This document shows, piece by piece, positions 40,101 to 49,201 of a DNA stretch of 64,000 nucleotides. The notes under the pieces are model-generated. The model saw nothing but the letters and a program-made list of their open reading frames with translations, made no database searches and was not told the origin of the DNA. How positions within the stretch are numbered: position 1 is the first letter of the stretch; the number at the start of each line of letters is the position of its first letter. A program made the translations under genes and the position numbers. The DNA is from Symbiodinium natans (taxonomy: Eukaryota; Sar; Dinophyceae; Suessiales; Symbiodiniaceae): contig CAJNDS010002303.1 in assembly GCA_905221605.1 (NCBI GenBank), forward strand, positions 237,042-301,041, written 5' to 3'.

Positions 40101-43100
40101 GAGACGACTCCGCCGGGTCCGAGCACACTGTCTTCACCGATGTCACGGCCTTCACTCGTGTTGGAGCAGCCCAGTCAGGCAGGAAGCGTGGCAGCAGCAG
40201 CTCCCAGCCGGGCTCTTTCCCACGCGGGGGCTCAGCTTACGACGTGGACTTCGACGACAAGTCTGAGGCCACGGTCTTCACTCGCCGGGAAGGCGGCACA
40301 GATGTGGCGAACGAGGATGCGAAGACCGTCTTCACCACCTGCTCTGGCGGGCGACGTGGCAACAGCGCGGCTGACTCTTCGTCTGGCGACATCCGCAAGT
40401 GGCTTCTGGCTGGAAGGCGTGCGGGCTCTGAGGCCGTGACTGGGGCCACAACGAGGGGCACGACCGACAACCTTGACTTCGACGAGGCCGATTTGGCGGG
40501 GTTCCATGGAGAAAATGCTGCTGAGCCGGCGCCAACGAGGCGGCGGACCTTGTCGGGCTGGACTTGCCCGGAGTGCTTTTGGAAAACAGGCAAAGTCAAG
40601 TGGTGGGTTCAAAAGAAGCAAAGGCACATCGACAACTTCCACCCGGACCTCAAGGCTGAGCTGAACTTGAGGACCAACCGCGTGTGCTTGGTTCCCTTCA
40701 ATCCTGACACCTGCGTTTGGCGCTGCCCGGTTGAGGGATGTGGGCTGGGCCTGCCGGCCACTGAGGCGGACTCGGACGCTCGACTTCGTGCTCGGCGCTA
40801 CCACTGGGCCACCGACCATCCGGACAAGCCCAAGGCGCTCTTTCTGCTCGCCAAGGGCACCAAGGAGGGGGCGAACAAGGCTACTACGGCCAAGCTCTCT
40901 GCAGGTGTTGCCAAGCGGCTGCACCAGCTTCGTGCGGGTGAGGCTGGCGACCACGACGTCACCTTCCTCAAGTTGCCGCCTGCGACAAGTGGGGGGAAAA
41001 CTGCTGGGGGCAAGAAGCGCAAGCAGCGCCGGGCGATGACTTGGGTTGCGTGCCGGCGGTGCAAGCGACTGGCCAACACTGTGGCAGGCATTGGGAACAA
41101 GCCGTGCAAGCCGCACACTGCGGGGGCTAGACGGCCCGCGTTGATAGCACGGCTGCGAACTGCGCTGGAGGAGGCTGAGCTTGATGACGACGTCCAGCGC
41201 GATGTCAAGTACCTGCTCGAGCTCTTCGCTGAGGATACCGACGCTGGGGGCCCCGTCGCTAAGCACGACCTCAACGCGGTGGCGTGGCCTTTGGGTGGAC
41301 GCGACTTCGAGATCCGCTTCGTGTGTGGTGGCTGCGGTGGTGGTTGGAAGCGGCTTCGTGACGCCGAGGACAAAGACTGCTACCCCGCTCGACGCCGCGT
41401 CACCACTGGCAAGATCCGTGCGCTCCGCAAGGTCGTCAAGGAGGGCGGCACCCAGGCGAAGGCTGCGACAAGCATCCTCGGCATCCTTGGCGAGACGGAC
41501 GGGAATGGCTCGGACCAGGCTGCGACCACCGAGCTCGCGCGGGGGCTTGGGTACCATGCCTAAGTCTTCTCTTCGGGTGGGAACTTGCAACGTCCGCTCC
41601 CTCACTGGCAAGATGGGGGCGGTCATGGACTTAGCTGCAAATGCCGGTGTCAACTTGCTCTGCTTGCAGGAGACCAAGCTCACGCAGGAGGGGTTGCATG
41701 CGATGCGCCAAGCCTTTCGGGCCAAAGGGTGGAAACTCTTACCTGGCCCCTTGGCTGTTGACTCGGCTGGCAAGGCTTCTGGTGGTGTTGCAGTCATCAC
41801 TGACTGGCCTGTGGAAGTTCTCGAGGTGCCGGTTGCTGCTGCTTTCCCCACTCGCGTCATGGCTGTGAAGGCGCACCGCCCTGCTCAGCGGCCTCTCTTG
41901 GTCATTAACGGCTACCTCCCTGCTGCTGATGACCAGCTCAACCAGCACATCGCCTCCACCGTGCTTCGCTGGGCCACAACCTCTGGCGAGGACTTCGTTT
42001 TCTTGGCGGATTGGAACCGGACGCCCAACCAGCAGCCTCTGTGCGGTTTCTTGGCGGGTGGCCTTGTGTATGCCATGGACCCCGACCCGTTCCTGGAGGG
42101 CAAGGGCACGCACAGACTCGAAAACGGCGACTACACTGGCAGGCTCATCGACTTCGGGCTCTCCTCGACGCGCTTGGCGGTGGACGGTCGAGCGCAGCAT
42201 CTCGGCCCGGCTGACCATGACCTTGTTACCTACGATGTGCACTTGCTCAGTGGCCGGCGTGGCTGGCGTTGGCAACCTCAGCTTCGGCTTGATGAGGACA
42301 AAAAGAACGTTGACTGGCAGGCGCACTGGCACAGCTTGGACGCTTCCTTTAAGGTGGCCCTTGACGAGAACGACACAGAGACTGCGTGGCGCTTGCTTTC
42401 AGGCGCTGCTGAGGCAGCCTTGGCGCAGGACGGTGCGCGGCCCGCTAAGCCCCGCGGGGTCCCCGGCAAGCCGCTGCTCACTGAGGCCCACGCGGGTAAA
42501 ACCCCTTCTGTGCAGACCCTGCGCGAAAGGAAGCTTCGCAGGGCTGCGCGGCGTGCAAAGGCAGTGTTGGAAGGCAGTGCTCCACCTGATGGGAGCTCTA
42601 AACTCTTGAAGTACCTGCAGCACCTGGCGGACGTGTTCCCGGACCTGGGCCAGGTGGTACAACTTCGTGGCTCTGCGCTCCTTGCTTTCTTGCTTGAAAA
42701 GGCGGCGGAAGAGGAGGCAAGGGCAAACCGTGCGCGTCTTGATAAGTGGGCTACGGATGTTCAGACGGACCTCCCTAGGCTGGCAAGATGGGTGAAGGCT
42801 TCTGCTGTTGAGAGGCCGACTGCTTTTGAGGACTTTGCGGAGGACCCGGACCCCCAGGCAAAGGCCGAAGCTGCGGCAGTGGTTTGGGGTGACAGGTGGA
42901 ACAGGCTTCGGCGTCCTGATGGTGCTGCTCTCCATCGGCTTCTTGGCGAGCTCGACATCACGGCTGCGCAGGCCCCTTCCCTTCGCTTGGAGGGCCACGC
43001 TTTGCTGCGGCGGGCGAAGGCCACTGCACGTAAGGCTCCTGGTTGCGATGGCTGGGCGGGTCGGCACTGGCGCCTGCTCTCTGAAGACTTCTTCGACCTG

Positions 43101-46100
43101 CTGGCTGCTGTGTGGAACGCCGTGCTTGGGGGGGCTCCCATCCCTCAGGCGTGGACTCAAGTGCGGATTTGCCTCATTCCGAAAGGCGATGGTGGCTCTC
43201 GTCCTTTGGCCATTGCCTCGCTCGCTTGGCGGCTGGGCGCGGCCTGTTTGGTGCAGCAGCTGGGTGAATGGATACGGCAAGTTTTCCCCAAGGAGCTCTA
43301 TGGCGGCTTGCCCGACCGGAGCGCCGACGATGTGCATGCAGAGCTCACGCAGGCGATGTACGTGCAGCGTGGCGGTGGTCCTTTGGCGGGATGCAAAGCG
43401 GACGTGAGAAGATGCTTCGACAGCGCCTCTCCGGACCTGGCTCTTCAGTGCTTGCGCCAGATGGGTGCGCCGGCGCCATTGCTCGATGTGATGGGGAGGT
43501 TCTATGACCAGCAGGAGCGCTGGATCATGGTGGACGGGGCCACGTGTCGGCGTCCTCTTCGCGCTTGCGGCTCCCTGCTACAAGGGTGCCCAGTTTCGCC
43601 ACTCTGTCTCGGCGCCATGATGGTGGTCTGGGCGGCGACTGTGCAGAGGGCCAACACCGGCGTGCAGCTGGCCATCTACATCGACGACCGCACAATGTGG
43701 GTTCGCAAACGTTGGGGAGCAGCACGTGCTGTTCGTGATGCCATGATGGCGGGCGCCGTGGCCGACGATGCGCTTGGCTTTACCCTCCACCCCGAGAAAC
43801 TGGAAAGTTTTGCCACCACTCAGGCTGTGCGCGAAGACCTCCTGGGCCTTGCTGACATCGTTGGCATACCTCAGGTCACCTTCACATTGCTTGGCATCCC
43901 TTACAATACCACCCGTGCCGCTCCGGTGGCTACTGCTGGCGTGGCGGCGACCTTGATGGCGCGTTGCAAGCGCATCCAGAAGTTTGGCGGCAGCCGCAGC
44001 CTCCGCTGCGTGCTCCTCAAGAAGCTGGTCATCCCGCTCTTCAGGTGGGCGGCGCCTTGGCTCAGGTTCTCCAAGAAGCTTTTGGCTACATGGACGGCGG
44101 CTATCGAACGGGCGGCTTGGGGGGGGGGCATCCCTCGTGGGCGCTCGCCGGCCCTCGCCTGGCTGACTGTGGTTGGTGTGGATTTGCTCCCCGCGTACGT
44201 CTGTGCCGAGACGGCTGTGCTTCGTGAACATCGGCGCCTTCACTTGCAACGTCACAGCTCGGAGGCCACCTTCACGGCAGAGGCTTTTAAGGCGGTGGAC
44301 TGGAAGCGTGGCGACGATGGCACTTGGACCACCCGCCATGGGTGCTTTCGCGCAGGGGCCATCAGTGCGGAGGGGCTGCGCAGACAACTTCGGCTGGCTT
44401 GGGCCCGCAAGCTCTTGCTCAAGGACAACAAGACCAAGCAAGAGGGTGGTTTCGTTGGCGACTTTGACCTCGCGCACCACTTGACAACGGGCCGACATGT
44501 CGACGGCTACAAGGCTAGGGTCATGGCGGGTGCGGCGGCGGACTCTCGCCACTTGGTGGAAAAGGGGGGCACGGCTGCGGACTTTGTCTGCGACTGCGGG
44601 AGACGGGGGCCTACGCGCTCCCACCTCACCTTCGAGTGCTCTTCGGCTCCTTGGACATTGGAACTTCGCTCCGCTTTGGAGCGCCGGCTTCTGCTGCCTT
44701 TGGGGCCGTCTGCTCCTCGTTGGGATATGGCGGACTACGAGGCGGATGTCGCCAAGTTGGTGCAGCACTTGGCTGGCTTGGACGCGACGCAGGTCCACTA
44801 CGTGGCTACAGACGGTGGCTGTGCACTGGCTCGCGGGGCGGAGTTTTGGCAGCGCGCTGCTTGGGGTGTGGCTTTTGAAAATGGTGAGTTCGGCGGCTTG
44901 GTCTTGGGGGCAGAGCAAACGGCGGCAGAAGGCGAACGGGTCGCTGTGTACCTGCTGGCCATGGCTCTCCTGCAATGTGGGCGCAGTATTCGTTTGCTGG
45001 TGGACAATCAAGCAGTTGCTGGGCGTCTTCGGCGCGGCCGCAAGGCGTGTGAGAACGGTGATCCTTGGGCTCTTTGGCGCGTCATTGCTGACGCCGTTCA
45101 CCTGCTGGACGTAGCCTGGGTGCCTTCACACGGCAAGAAGCCTCTGTGGGGGCCGCCGCCAGATTGGCTTGATGGTGTGGCGTGCCGTGCGCTCAACGCA
45201 CGAGCCGATGCGGCGGCGACCCAGGCATTGGATGCTGTGAGAGCTGTGGTGGTGGCTTCAGTGCGTGCGGCAAAGGAAAGGCGGGCTTGGGCGGCTGCTG
45301 CCGTGGCCGCTCAGATGAGGGCTACGCAGCCCTGGCACGTGAAGTTCGTGGAGAAGATGCGGGTTCTGGCGTTTCGGCGTCGGGCCACTTGATGGGAGGC
45401 ACTCGTGGTGCACACTGGCGATGGGCGTTTTCTTGACTCCCGCTTGGGAGCTTCTTTAAGCTGCTTTGCAGCCGGACGGGTGGCGTCTAGACAACCTTCC
45501 TGGTCTCAGTCTGTCGTCTTTTTCGTTAACAACAACAACAACGAAGCAGGTACTTCACTCCGCCCCGCCTGTGCCGGCCCTTCCTGGGCCTTGCAGCTCT
45601 TTGCAAACCGAGTTGCTCACTTTGCCTTGCAGCAGCAGTAGCAACAGCTGTGCCGTAACAGCGGCCCGAACCCTGCAGCAAGCCACCCTATGGGCCAAGG
45701 CTACTGCAGACAAAGCACACACACACACACACACACACACACGAAGCAGGTACTTCAGCCGATTGTGGTGCTCCTACGAGCTTGGGGCGTTCCTGCACCT
45801 GCGGAAAGCTGATGACGCGAAGCAGATCCAGATCATGCCTGCGTCGATGGGAGCTTTGATGGTGGTGGGCAGCATGCTCATCATGGGACAGGCCTTTGCC
45901 AACTTCGTCATCGCCGCGCACATCGACGCTGCCTGGCATGAGGGGGCAGATTGGTTGAGGACAACTTTGAGTGCCTTGGCTTCCTTCCTGGGTGTGTGGT
46001 ACTACCTGCAACAGGAGCAGGAGATCAGTGGGCTTTCCGAGCAGCTGGGGAGCTTCAGCATTCACCAGTCCCAAAACTTCTGCTGCTCAGTCCAGCACCG

Positions 46101-47259
46101 CATGCCCGAAACCGGAGAAGAAATCCTGTGCGACCGGCGCCTCGTGTACGCCACGCTGGCATCCTGGTACGCCAATGACTTGTGCCGAGACCCCCTGGAG
46201 GCCTTCAACCTCGAAGTCCGGTCGCAAATCAGGGAGGTCGTCCTGAAGCAGTTCGGCAAGTATCGCTTCAACGTCCCGCCATCGTACTTCTTCTACATGT
46301 GGGTCTTCAGCGAGGCCTGCGTGTCTCTGGCCTGGTTCGGCAAGGACCTCCTTGACCCCACAAACTCCTGGTGGCTCCTGGCGGAGCCGCGGGTGGCCGA
46401 CCCCCTCTGGCGCTTCTCGATGCTTAGGGGGTACTTGGAAATAATTGTTCAGTTTTGGGTACTATAACTTATAACCCCTAAGAAGCCGCAAAAGCCACTT
46501 CATTTTTGCTGGGGTTCTCCAAGTTCAGTGTAGGATGACCATCTGGGGTGCCGGCGCCTCCCTGGTCGAAGTCTGCCTTCTGCTCGAGTTCAGCAGGCCC
46601 CCCAGCTTTTTTTTTGGTTGGGTTTAGGGTTTAGGGTTTAGGGTTTAGGGTTTAGGGTTTAGGGTTTAGGGTTTAGGGTTTAGGGTTTAGGGTTTAGGGT
46701 TTAGGGTTTAGGGGGGGGGGGGACAGAAGGAGGGAAAACCGAGAAAAAGGAACTCTGAGTCTTTTTTGTGGAAAGCCATAGGCCCCTCTATACCTAAGAG
46801 CAGGCCCTACACTACCCCCGGTAAGGGTCCCTTACAGAAGGGTCCCTAAACCTTAAGTCCTAAACCCTAAGCCCTAAACCCTACATCCTAAACCCTAAAC
46901 ACTCAAACCCTAAACCCTGTAGTCCCTGGAGGCTCAGCCAGCAGGCCTTCTTCATCGAGCGCCTCTGGCTGCCCGCCCGGGCGCTCCTGGTGGCAGCACT
47001 GGCCATGGGCGTCATGCACATCATCGAGACGGTCACTTAGGGGTACTTGGAAATAACTTTTAAGCTTTGGGTACTATAATTCCTAAGAAGCAGCGAAAAA
47101 CTCATTTCTGCTGGGGTTCCAAGTGCAGTACAGGTCACCCACACTTTGCATGACTACGCCTTGGAGGTGGCCATTGCGTACCAGCTGGTCTGCTACGTCC
47201 TCTCCATCATCGTGATGCTGTCGCCTTGTGAGGTGCGGTGGCGAAAGGCCCACGTCTAG
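34162..47259 (+). CDS. Nine-exon multi-pass membrane protein with TIR-like core, LINE in intron 6
   Basis: Exons deduced by eye are 34162-34294, 34505-34566, 35139-35225, 35620-35697, 35955-36064, 36220-36342, 45750-46430, 46923-47031 and 47134-47259, about 502 residues. All phases agree. Donors are GC (intron 1), GT (2, 3, 7, 8) and GA (4, 5, 6). The GA donor of intron 4 has an alternative at 35710. Exon 3 carries FISHDWATSRW and the start of a membrane segment. Exons 3-4 and exon 5 give hydrophobic spans. Exons 6-7 read FLDKMCIAQRD, GI..LAGFL..S, then WSPR joined to YFSRLWCSYEL. This order resembles the TIR pattern FiD..G..I..L..S..WC.EL, with the Glu at the position of the TIR NADase glutamate. 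Exons 7-9 add about five more membrane spans. TIR-like identity is inference; a dinoflagellate-specific membrane family is the fallback. Intron 6 is 9.4 kb because of the retrotransposon. Confidence 0.7.
34800..35138. repeat. CCCTAAA/CCCCAAA array ending at a 3' splice site
   Basis: A mixed array of CCCTAAA and CCCCAAA units that runs directly into CCCCCAG before exon 3 of the nine-exon gene. It thus supplies the pyrimidine-rich acceptor tract. Confidence 0.9.
35229..35332. repeat. TTTAGGG array at a 5' splice site (intron 3)
   Basis: It starts within four bases of the exon 3 donor (GTGGTTTAGGG). It is in inverse orientation to the array at 35416-35571 in the same intron. Confidence 0.9.
35416..35571. 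repeat. CCCTAAA array in the 3' half of intron 3
   Basis: About 22 perfect heptamers, inverse of 35229-35332. It lies about 50 bp before the exon 4 acceptor. Confidence 0.95.
36351..36467. repeat. TTTAGGG array near the 5' end of intron 6
   Basis: It starts as GTTTACGGTTTAGGG, nine bases after the GA donor inferred at 36343. The matching 3' CCCTAAA tract is absent, where the LINE and its duplicated flank now lie. Confidence 0.85.
36468..37414. repeat. Degenerate tandem units upstream of the LINE (5' UTR or old target DNA)
   Basis: Three copies of CCCGTGTTTAA (36891, 37000, 37212) head diverged units. Two of these units, and a third downstream of the LINE (45567-45665), share a roughly 100-bp core starting GCCTG(C/T)GCCGGCC and rich in CAGCAG. 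An AC dinucleotide run (37396-37413) closes the block. They may be LINE 5' monomers or a pre-existing repeat. Frames inside are not supported as genes. Confidence 0.55.
37564..41563 (+). CDS. LINE ORF1: leader, 2A-like motif, OTU-like protease, zinc fingers; frame change at T8
   Basis: The first segment (37564-39255) starts at ATG 37564, because the frame upstream has only GTG. It has a hydrophobic signal-like N-terminus (MYWLLLVMG) and, about residue 138-141, VGEAANPGP, which resembles the NPGP end of 2A peptides. A low-complexity Lys/Pro region follows. Near 39214-39224 an eight-T run separates it from the second segment, which continues one base over to 41563. That segment holds an OTU-type cysteine protease signature (DGNCFF at about 39635, GHFDWL at about 40000) and several Cys/His fingers (CPEC..H..H, CPVEGC..H..H, CRRC, CGGC) suited to nucleic-acid binding. 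The frame change may be programmed slippage or a one-base mutation or error. The last codons overlap the start of ORF2. Confidence 0.75.
41556..45392 (+). CDS. LINE ORF2: AP endonuclease, reverse transcriptase, RNase H (1278 residues)
   Basis: The start is ATG 41556 inside ATGCCTAA, which contains the ORF1 stop (41561-41563); the frame is open further upstream but that part only shadows ORF1. The N-terminal endonuclease/exonuclease/phosphatase domain has GTCNVRSL near residue 9, LQETK, LADWN near 150 and ADHD near 219. RT starts about 490 (APGCDGW), with IPKGDGG, KADVRRCFD near 613, LLQGCPVSPL near 674 and the YIDD active site near 708. A Cys/His site (CDCGRRG..H..C) lies near 1012-1030. RNase H I at about 1082-1225 has ATDGG, a Glu, DNQ, SHGK and NARADAAA. 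The domain order matches APE-type LINEs with a C-terminal RNase H. Required for target-primed reverse transcription in the nucleus. Confidence 0.9.
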   Translation: MPKSSLRVGTCNVRSLTGKMGAVMDLAANAGVNLLCLQETKLTQEGLHAMRQAFRAKGWKLLPGPLAVDSAGKASGGVAVITDWPVEVLEVPVAAAFPTRVMAVKAHRPAQRPLLVINGYLPAADDQLNQHIASTVLRWATTSGEDFVFLADWNRTPNQQPLCGFLAGGLVYAMDPDPFLEGKGTHRLENGDYTGRLIDFGLSSTRLAVDGRAQHLGPADHDLVTYDVHLLSGRRGWRWQPQLRLDEDKKNVDWQAHWHSLDASFKVALDENDTETAWRLLSGAAEAALAQDGARPAKPRGVPGKPLLTEAHAGKTPSVQTLRERKLRRAARRAKAVLEGSAPPDGSSKLLKYLQHLADVFPDLGQVVQLRGSALLAFLLEKAAEEEARANRARLDKWATDVQTDLPRLARWVKASAVERPTAFEDFAEDPDPQAKAEAAAVVWGDRWNRLRRPDGAALHRLLGELDITAAQAPSLRLEGHALLRRAKATARKAPGCDGWAGRHWRLLSEDFFDLLAAVWNAVLGGAPIPQAWTQVRICLIPKGDGGSRPLAIASLAWRLGAACLVQQLGEWIRQVFPKELYGGLPDRSADDVHAELTQAMYVQRGGGPLAGCKADVRRCFDSASPDLALQCLRQMGAPAPLLDVMGRFYDQQERWIMVDGATCRRPLRACGSLLQGCPVSPLCLGAMMVVWAATVQRANTGVQLAIYIDDRTMWVRKRWGAARAVRDAMMAGAVADDALGFTLHPEKLESFATTQAVREDLLGLADIVGIPQVTFTLLGIPYNTTRAAPVATAGVAATLMARCKRIQKFGGSRSLRCVLLKKLVIPLFRWAAPWLRFSKKLLATWTAAIERAAWGGGIPRGRSPALAWLTVVGVDLLPAYVCAETAVLREHRRLHLQRHSSEATFTAEAFKAVDWKRGDDGTWTTRHGCFRAGAISAEGLRRQLRLAWARKLLLKDNKTKQEGGFVGDFDLAHHLTTGRHVDGYKARVMAGAAADSRHLVEKGGTAADFVCDCGRRGPTRSHLTFECSSAPWTLELRSALERRLLLPLGPSAPRWDMADYEADVAKLVQHLAGLDATQVHYVATDGGCALARGAEFWQRAAWGVAFENGEFGGLVLGAEQTAAEGERVAVYLLAMALLQCGRSIRLLVDNQAVAGRLRRGRKACENGDPWALWRVIADAVHLLDVAWVPSHGKKPLWGPPPDWLDGVACRALNARADAAATQALDAVRAVVVASVRAAKERRAWAAAAVAAQMRATQPWHVKFVEKMRVLAFRRRAT
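45393..45542 (+). other. 3' UTR and (AAC)n tail of the LINE
   Basis: 150 bp from the ORF2 stop to the short AAC repeat, used here in place of poly-A. It contains two loosely similar phrases (GATGGGCGTTTTCTTGACTCCC and later CGTCTTTTTCG). No gene. Confidence 0.7.
45543..45757. repeat. 200-bp duplicated target segment carrying the exon 7 splice acceptor
   Basis: Two copies of GAAGCAGGTACTTCA are exactly 200 bp apart (45543 and 45743). The sequence between them, about 45558-45742, repeats 37235-37414 with few differences, including an AC run (longer on this side). The last copy is the real acceptor: CAG then GTACTTCAGCC encodes the YFS of the host protein. Confidence 0.85.
46423..46535. repeat. 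Introner-like repeat, copy 1 (start of intron 7)
   Basis: It starts CTTAGGGGGTACTTGGAAATAA and ends near GGGGTTCTCCAAGTTCAGTG. Copy 2 at 47036-47133 is about 80% alike and fills intron 8. The ends are inverse (CTTGGAA and T(C)TCCAAG). The GT of GTACTTGG is the intron 7 donor. Confidence 0.7.
46620..46918. repeat. TTTAGGG then CCCTAAA pair in intron 7
   Basis: Forward heptamers at 46620-46713, then 130 bp of other sequence, then degenerate CCCTAAA at 46855-46918 running into TGTAG at the exon 8 acceptor. The two tracts are mutually complementary. Confidence 0.85.
47036..47133. repeat. Introner-like repeat, copy 2 (nearly all of intron 8)
   Basis: CTTAGGGGTACTTGGAAATAA to GGGGTTCCAAGTGCAGTACAG. 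The intron is 102 bp and only four bases (GTCA) lie outside the repeat. Its 3' end supplies the AG acceptor. An intron consisting of one repeat unit is what introner insertion would leave. Confidence 0.7.
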
Positions 47260-48463
47260 ACGCGCTGGTGCCCGACACAACCTGGCGGTTTCATCACCGA
47301 GAGGTCGTCGGTTTCTGCATCGGCCGCAAACCATTCTCAAACCCCAAGGCCCTATAGGCCCTAAACCCCAAACCCTGAAATCCCAAAACTTGATCATTTT
47401 TTTCAGCCCGGCTGGGTCGGACGTAACGATCCTTCTGTGGCACAACGACGCCACATGGGATCCAGTCCACATTTTCAATAGAAGCACCGTTTGTGAAGTG
47501 CATGTGAGCTCTCTCTCTCTCTCTCTGCCACAAATTCTGAAAACCTAGGCCTGAAGCCCTAAACCCAAAGCCCTAAACGCGAAACTCTAACACCTGGCTG
47601 CGCGAGTCAAGAGGAGGCGCTCACACACACAAAGACTCGGAAATTTATATCGCCTTTCAGGGGGAAAGAACGAGCGGTCCGAAGGGCGCTGCCACGCTGA
47701 CCCCAAGAGACGTTGTGCCCGAGGCTCTCTGAACCCCAAGCCCCGACACCCCGAAACGCCGAAACCCTAAACCCTAAACCCTCAACACTACACACAAACC
47801 CGAAGACCCTGGAGCCCTACACCTTAGCCCTAAACCCTAAACCTTAAACCCTAAACCCTAAACCCCCAAAGCCCTAAACCCCAAGACCCTACATCCCAAG
47901 ACTCAACCCCTGGGACCTTCCCCACCCACCATGAGGCGCAGTGGCCCATGGCATCCGGCTCAGGTGGCTAGGAGGCTCGGGGCTCAAGGGGCTCCGCGGG
48001 TTTAGGGTTTAGGGTTTAGGGTTTAGGGCTTGGGGGAGCTGCAGGGGTTTCGGGGTTCAGGGTCTAGGGCCGCGGGTTGGAGGCATGGTTCAGCGAACGG
48101 CCCTAAGGCCAAGCTCCTTTAGATGAGTGTAGCCCTCGTGGGTTGAGGGTTTAGGGTAACTAGGGTAGGGCTAGCGGTAAGTGCGAAGATCCGGGGGTGT
48201 TTTTAGATCTTACCTTGCAGGTTTTGGCAGTGGTGGTGGCAGCACCAGATCAGTTGAAGGGAGTTGTCATGAGTTGCAGCGCGGAGTGATGCCCAAAGGC
48301 CACAACATTCAAGGCCCTTCTCCTCCTCTTACCTCCTAAGAGTTCTCACTTCTGAGAAGGAGTGAAGGCCAGGAATGAAGCCCGGGAATCCCCAAAATAC
48401 CTCCTGCAGCGACCATGTGCGGCTCCAGCGAGCTTGCAGCTCCCTTGTGTGCTGTTGGCCGGG
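47260..48463. other. Intergenic region with degenerate telomeric repeats
   Basis: Degenerate CCCTAAA tracts (47340-47390, 47545-47590, 47760-47900) and a TTTAGGG tract (47998-48030). A stretch at 48222-48288, after TTGCAG, stays open for about 22 codons to a TGA and could be a last exon of an unseen gene. The evidence is weak. Confidence 0.4.
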
Positions 48464-49201
48464 ATGCTGAAAGTGTGGTCGATGTCTGGCCAGGAGCTGG
48501 CAGCCCTGCCGCTCCACGCGATGATGGACGTTCGGGAGTTGAAGCGACACCTCCGCCTGCGGCATGGCTTCCCAACTTGCTGCCAGGAGCTCCTTCATGC
48601 CGGGAGAAGGCTGGACGAGGATGCTAAGCTCGATGCTTCCATGGATGTGCAGCTGGTCGTGTCATCCCTGCCCCTCGGGCGGGAAGCGAAGCACGAGTGG
48701 TTCGATGCCGTCCTCAACTGTGCAGGAAAGGCGATTCGGTGGATGCTTCAGGCTGGATTCGACAAGGAGACGGTAGACGGGGAGCGCAGAACGGCCCTCT
48801 GGCATGCGTCGCGTTCCGGCCAGATTGAGGTCCTGAGCATGCTGTTGGCAGCTGGTGCGCAGCTGGATGTGCCGGATGACTACGGCTTCACGGGCCTGAC
48901 CTGTGCGGCGATCCACAACCACGTCGAGGTCGTGCACCTGCTGCTCGCCGCAGGCGCGCGCAAGGACGCCGCCGACTTCAATGGCCTGATGACGGCTCTC
49001 ATGTTCGCCGCCTGCAACGGCCACGCCGAGGTCGTCCGGCTGCTGCTGGAAGCTGGCGCAGCCACGGACGCGATCGACCGATATGGGGCCACGGCCCTCA
49101 CGCACGCATCCAAGCAGGGGCACCTGGAAGTGGCCACCTTGCTCCAGGCAGCTGGCAAAGACCCAGCGGAGTCCGTGTCAAGGACGCAAGGGGGCCCCTG
49201 A
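48464..49201 (+). CDS. Ubiquitin-like plus ankyrin-repeat protein, intronless, 245 residues
   Basis: ATG 48464 is the first Met codon in the frame; the open frame reaches back to 48362 only through a GTG. Residues 1-69 (starting MLKVWSMSGQELAAL, with DVRELKRHL and LLHAGRRLDED) look like a ubiquitin-like beta-grasp domain. About 75-235 hold four to five ankyrin repeats with recognisable TALxxAxxxGHxEVxxLLLxAGA cores. Ankyrin repeats bind other proteins; the partner is unknown. No signal peptide or membrane segment. The N-terminal ubiquitin-like plus ankyrin layout is one I associate with dinoflagellate gene sets. Unlike its neighbours it has no telomere-bearing introns, so it may be a retrocopy, though no spliced-leader relic is visible upstream. 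Confidence 0.85.
   Translation: MLKVWSMSGQELAALPLHAMMDVRELKRHLRLRHGFPTCCQELLHAGRRLDEDAKLDASMDVQLVVSSLPLGREAKHEWFDAVLNCAGKAIRWMLQAGFDKETVDGERRTALWHASRSGQIEVLSMLLAAGAQLDVPDDYGFTGLTCAAIHNHVEVVHLLLAAGARKDAADFNGLMTALMFAACNGHAEVVRLLLEAGAATDAIDRYGATALTHASKQGHLEVATLLQAAGKDPAESVSRTQGGP

Larger units (their letters stand above)
37431..45542 (+). mobile_element. APE-type non-LTR retrotransposon (LINE) in an intron
   Basis: The element has two ORFs (37564-41563 with one frame change, and 41556-45392), endonuclease plus RT plus RNase H in ORF2, and no LTRs. It ends in a short (AAC)n tail (TTAACAACAACAACAAC). The 15-mer GAAGCAGGTACTTCA stands immediately before the start (37415-37429) and after the tail (45543-45557), as a target-site duplication. 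A third copy forms the exon 7 acceptor of the host gene (45743-45757). It lies in the same orientation as the host gene. The long frames suggest a young copy, apart from the T8 frame change. Confidence 0.8.

Noticed and set aside
40232-41860. 542-residue minus-strand frame, and the 507-residue one at 43578-45101
   Set aside because: Both are antisense to well-supported LINE domains (zinc fingers, endonuclease, RT, RNase H) in GC-rich DNA where stops are rare.
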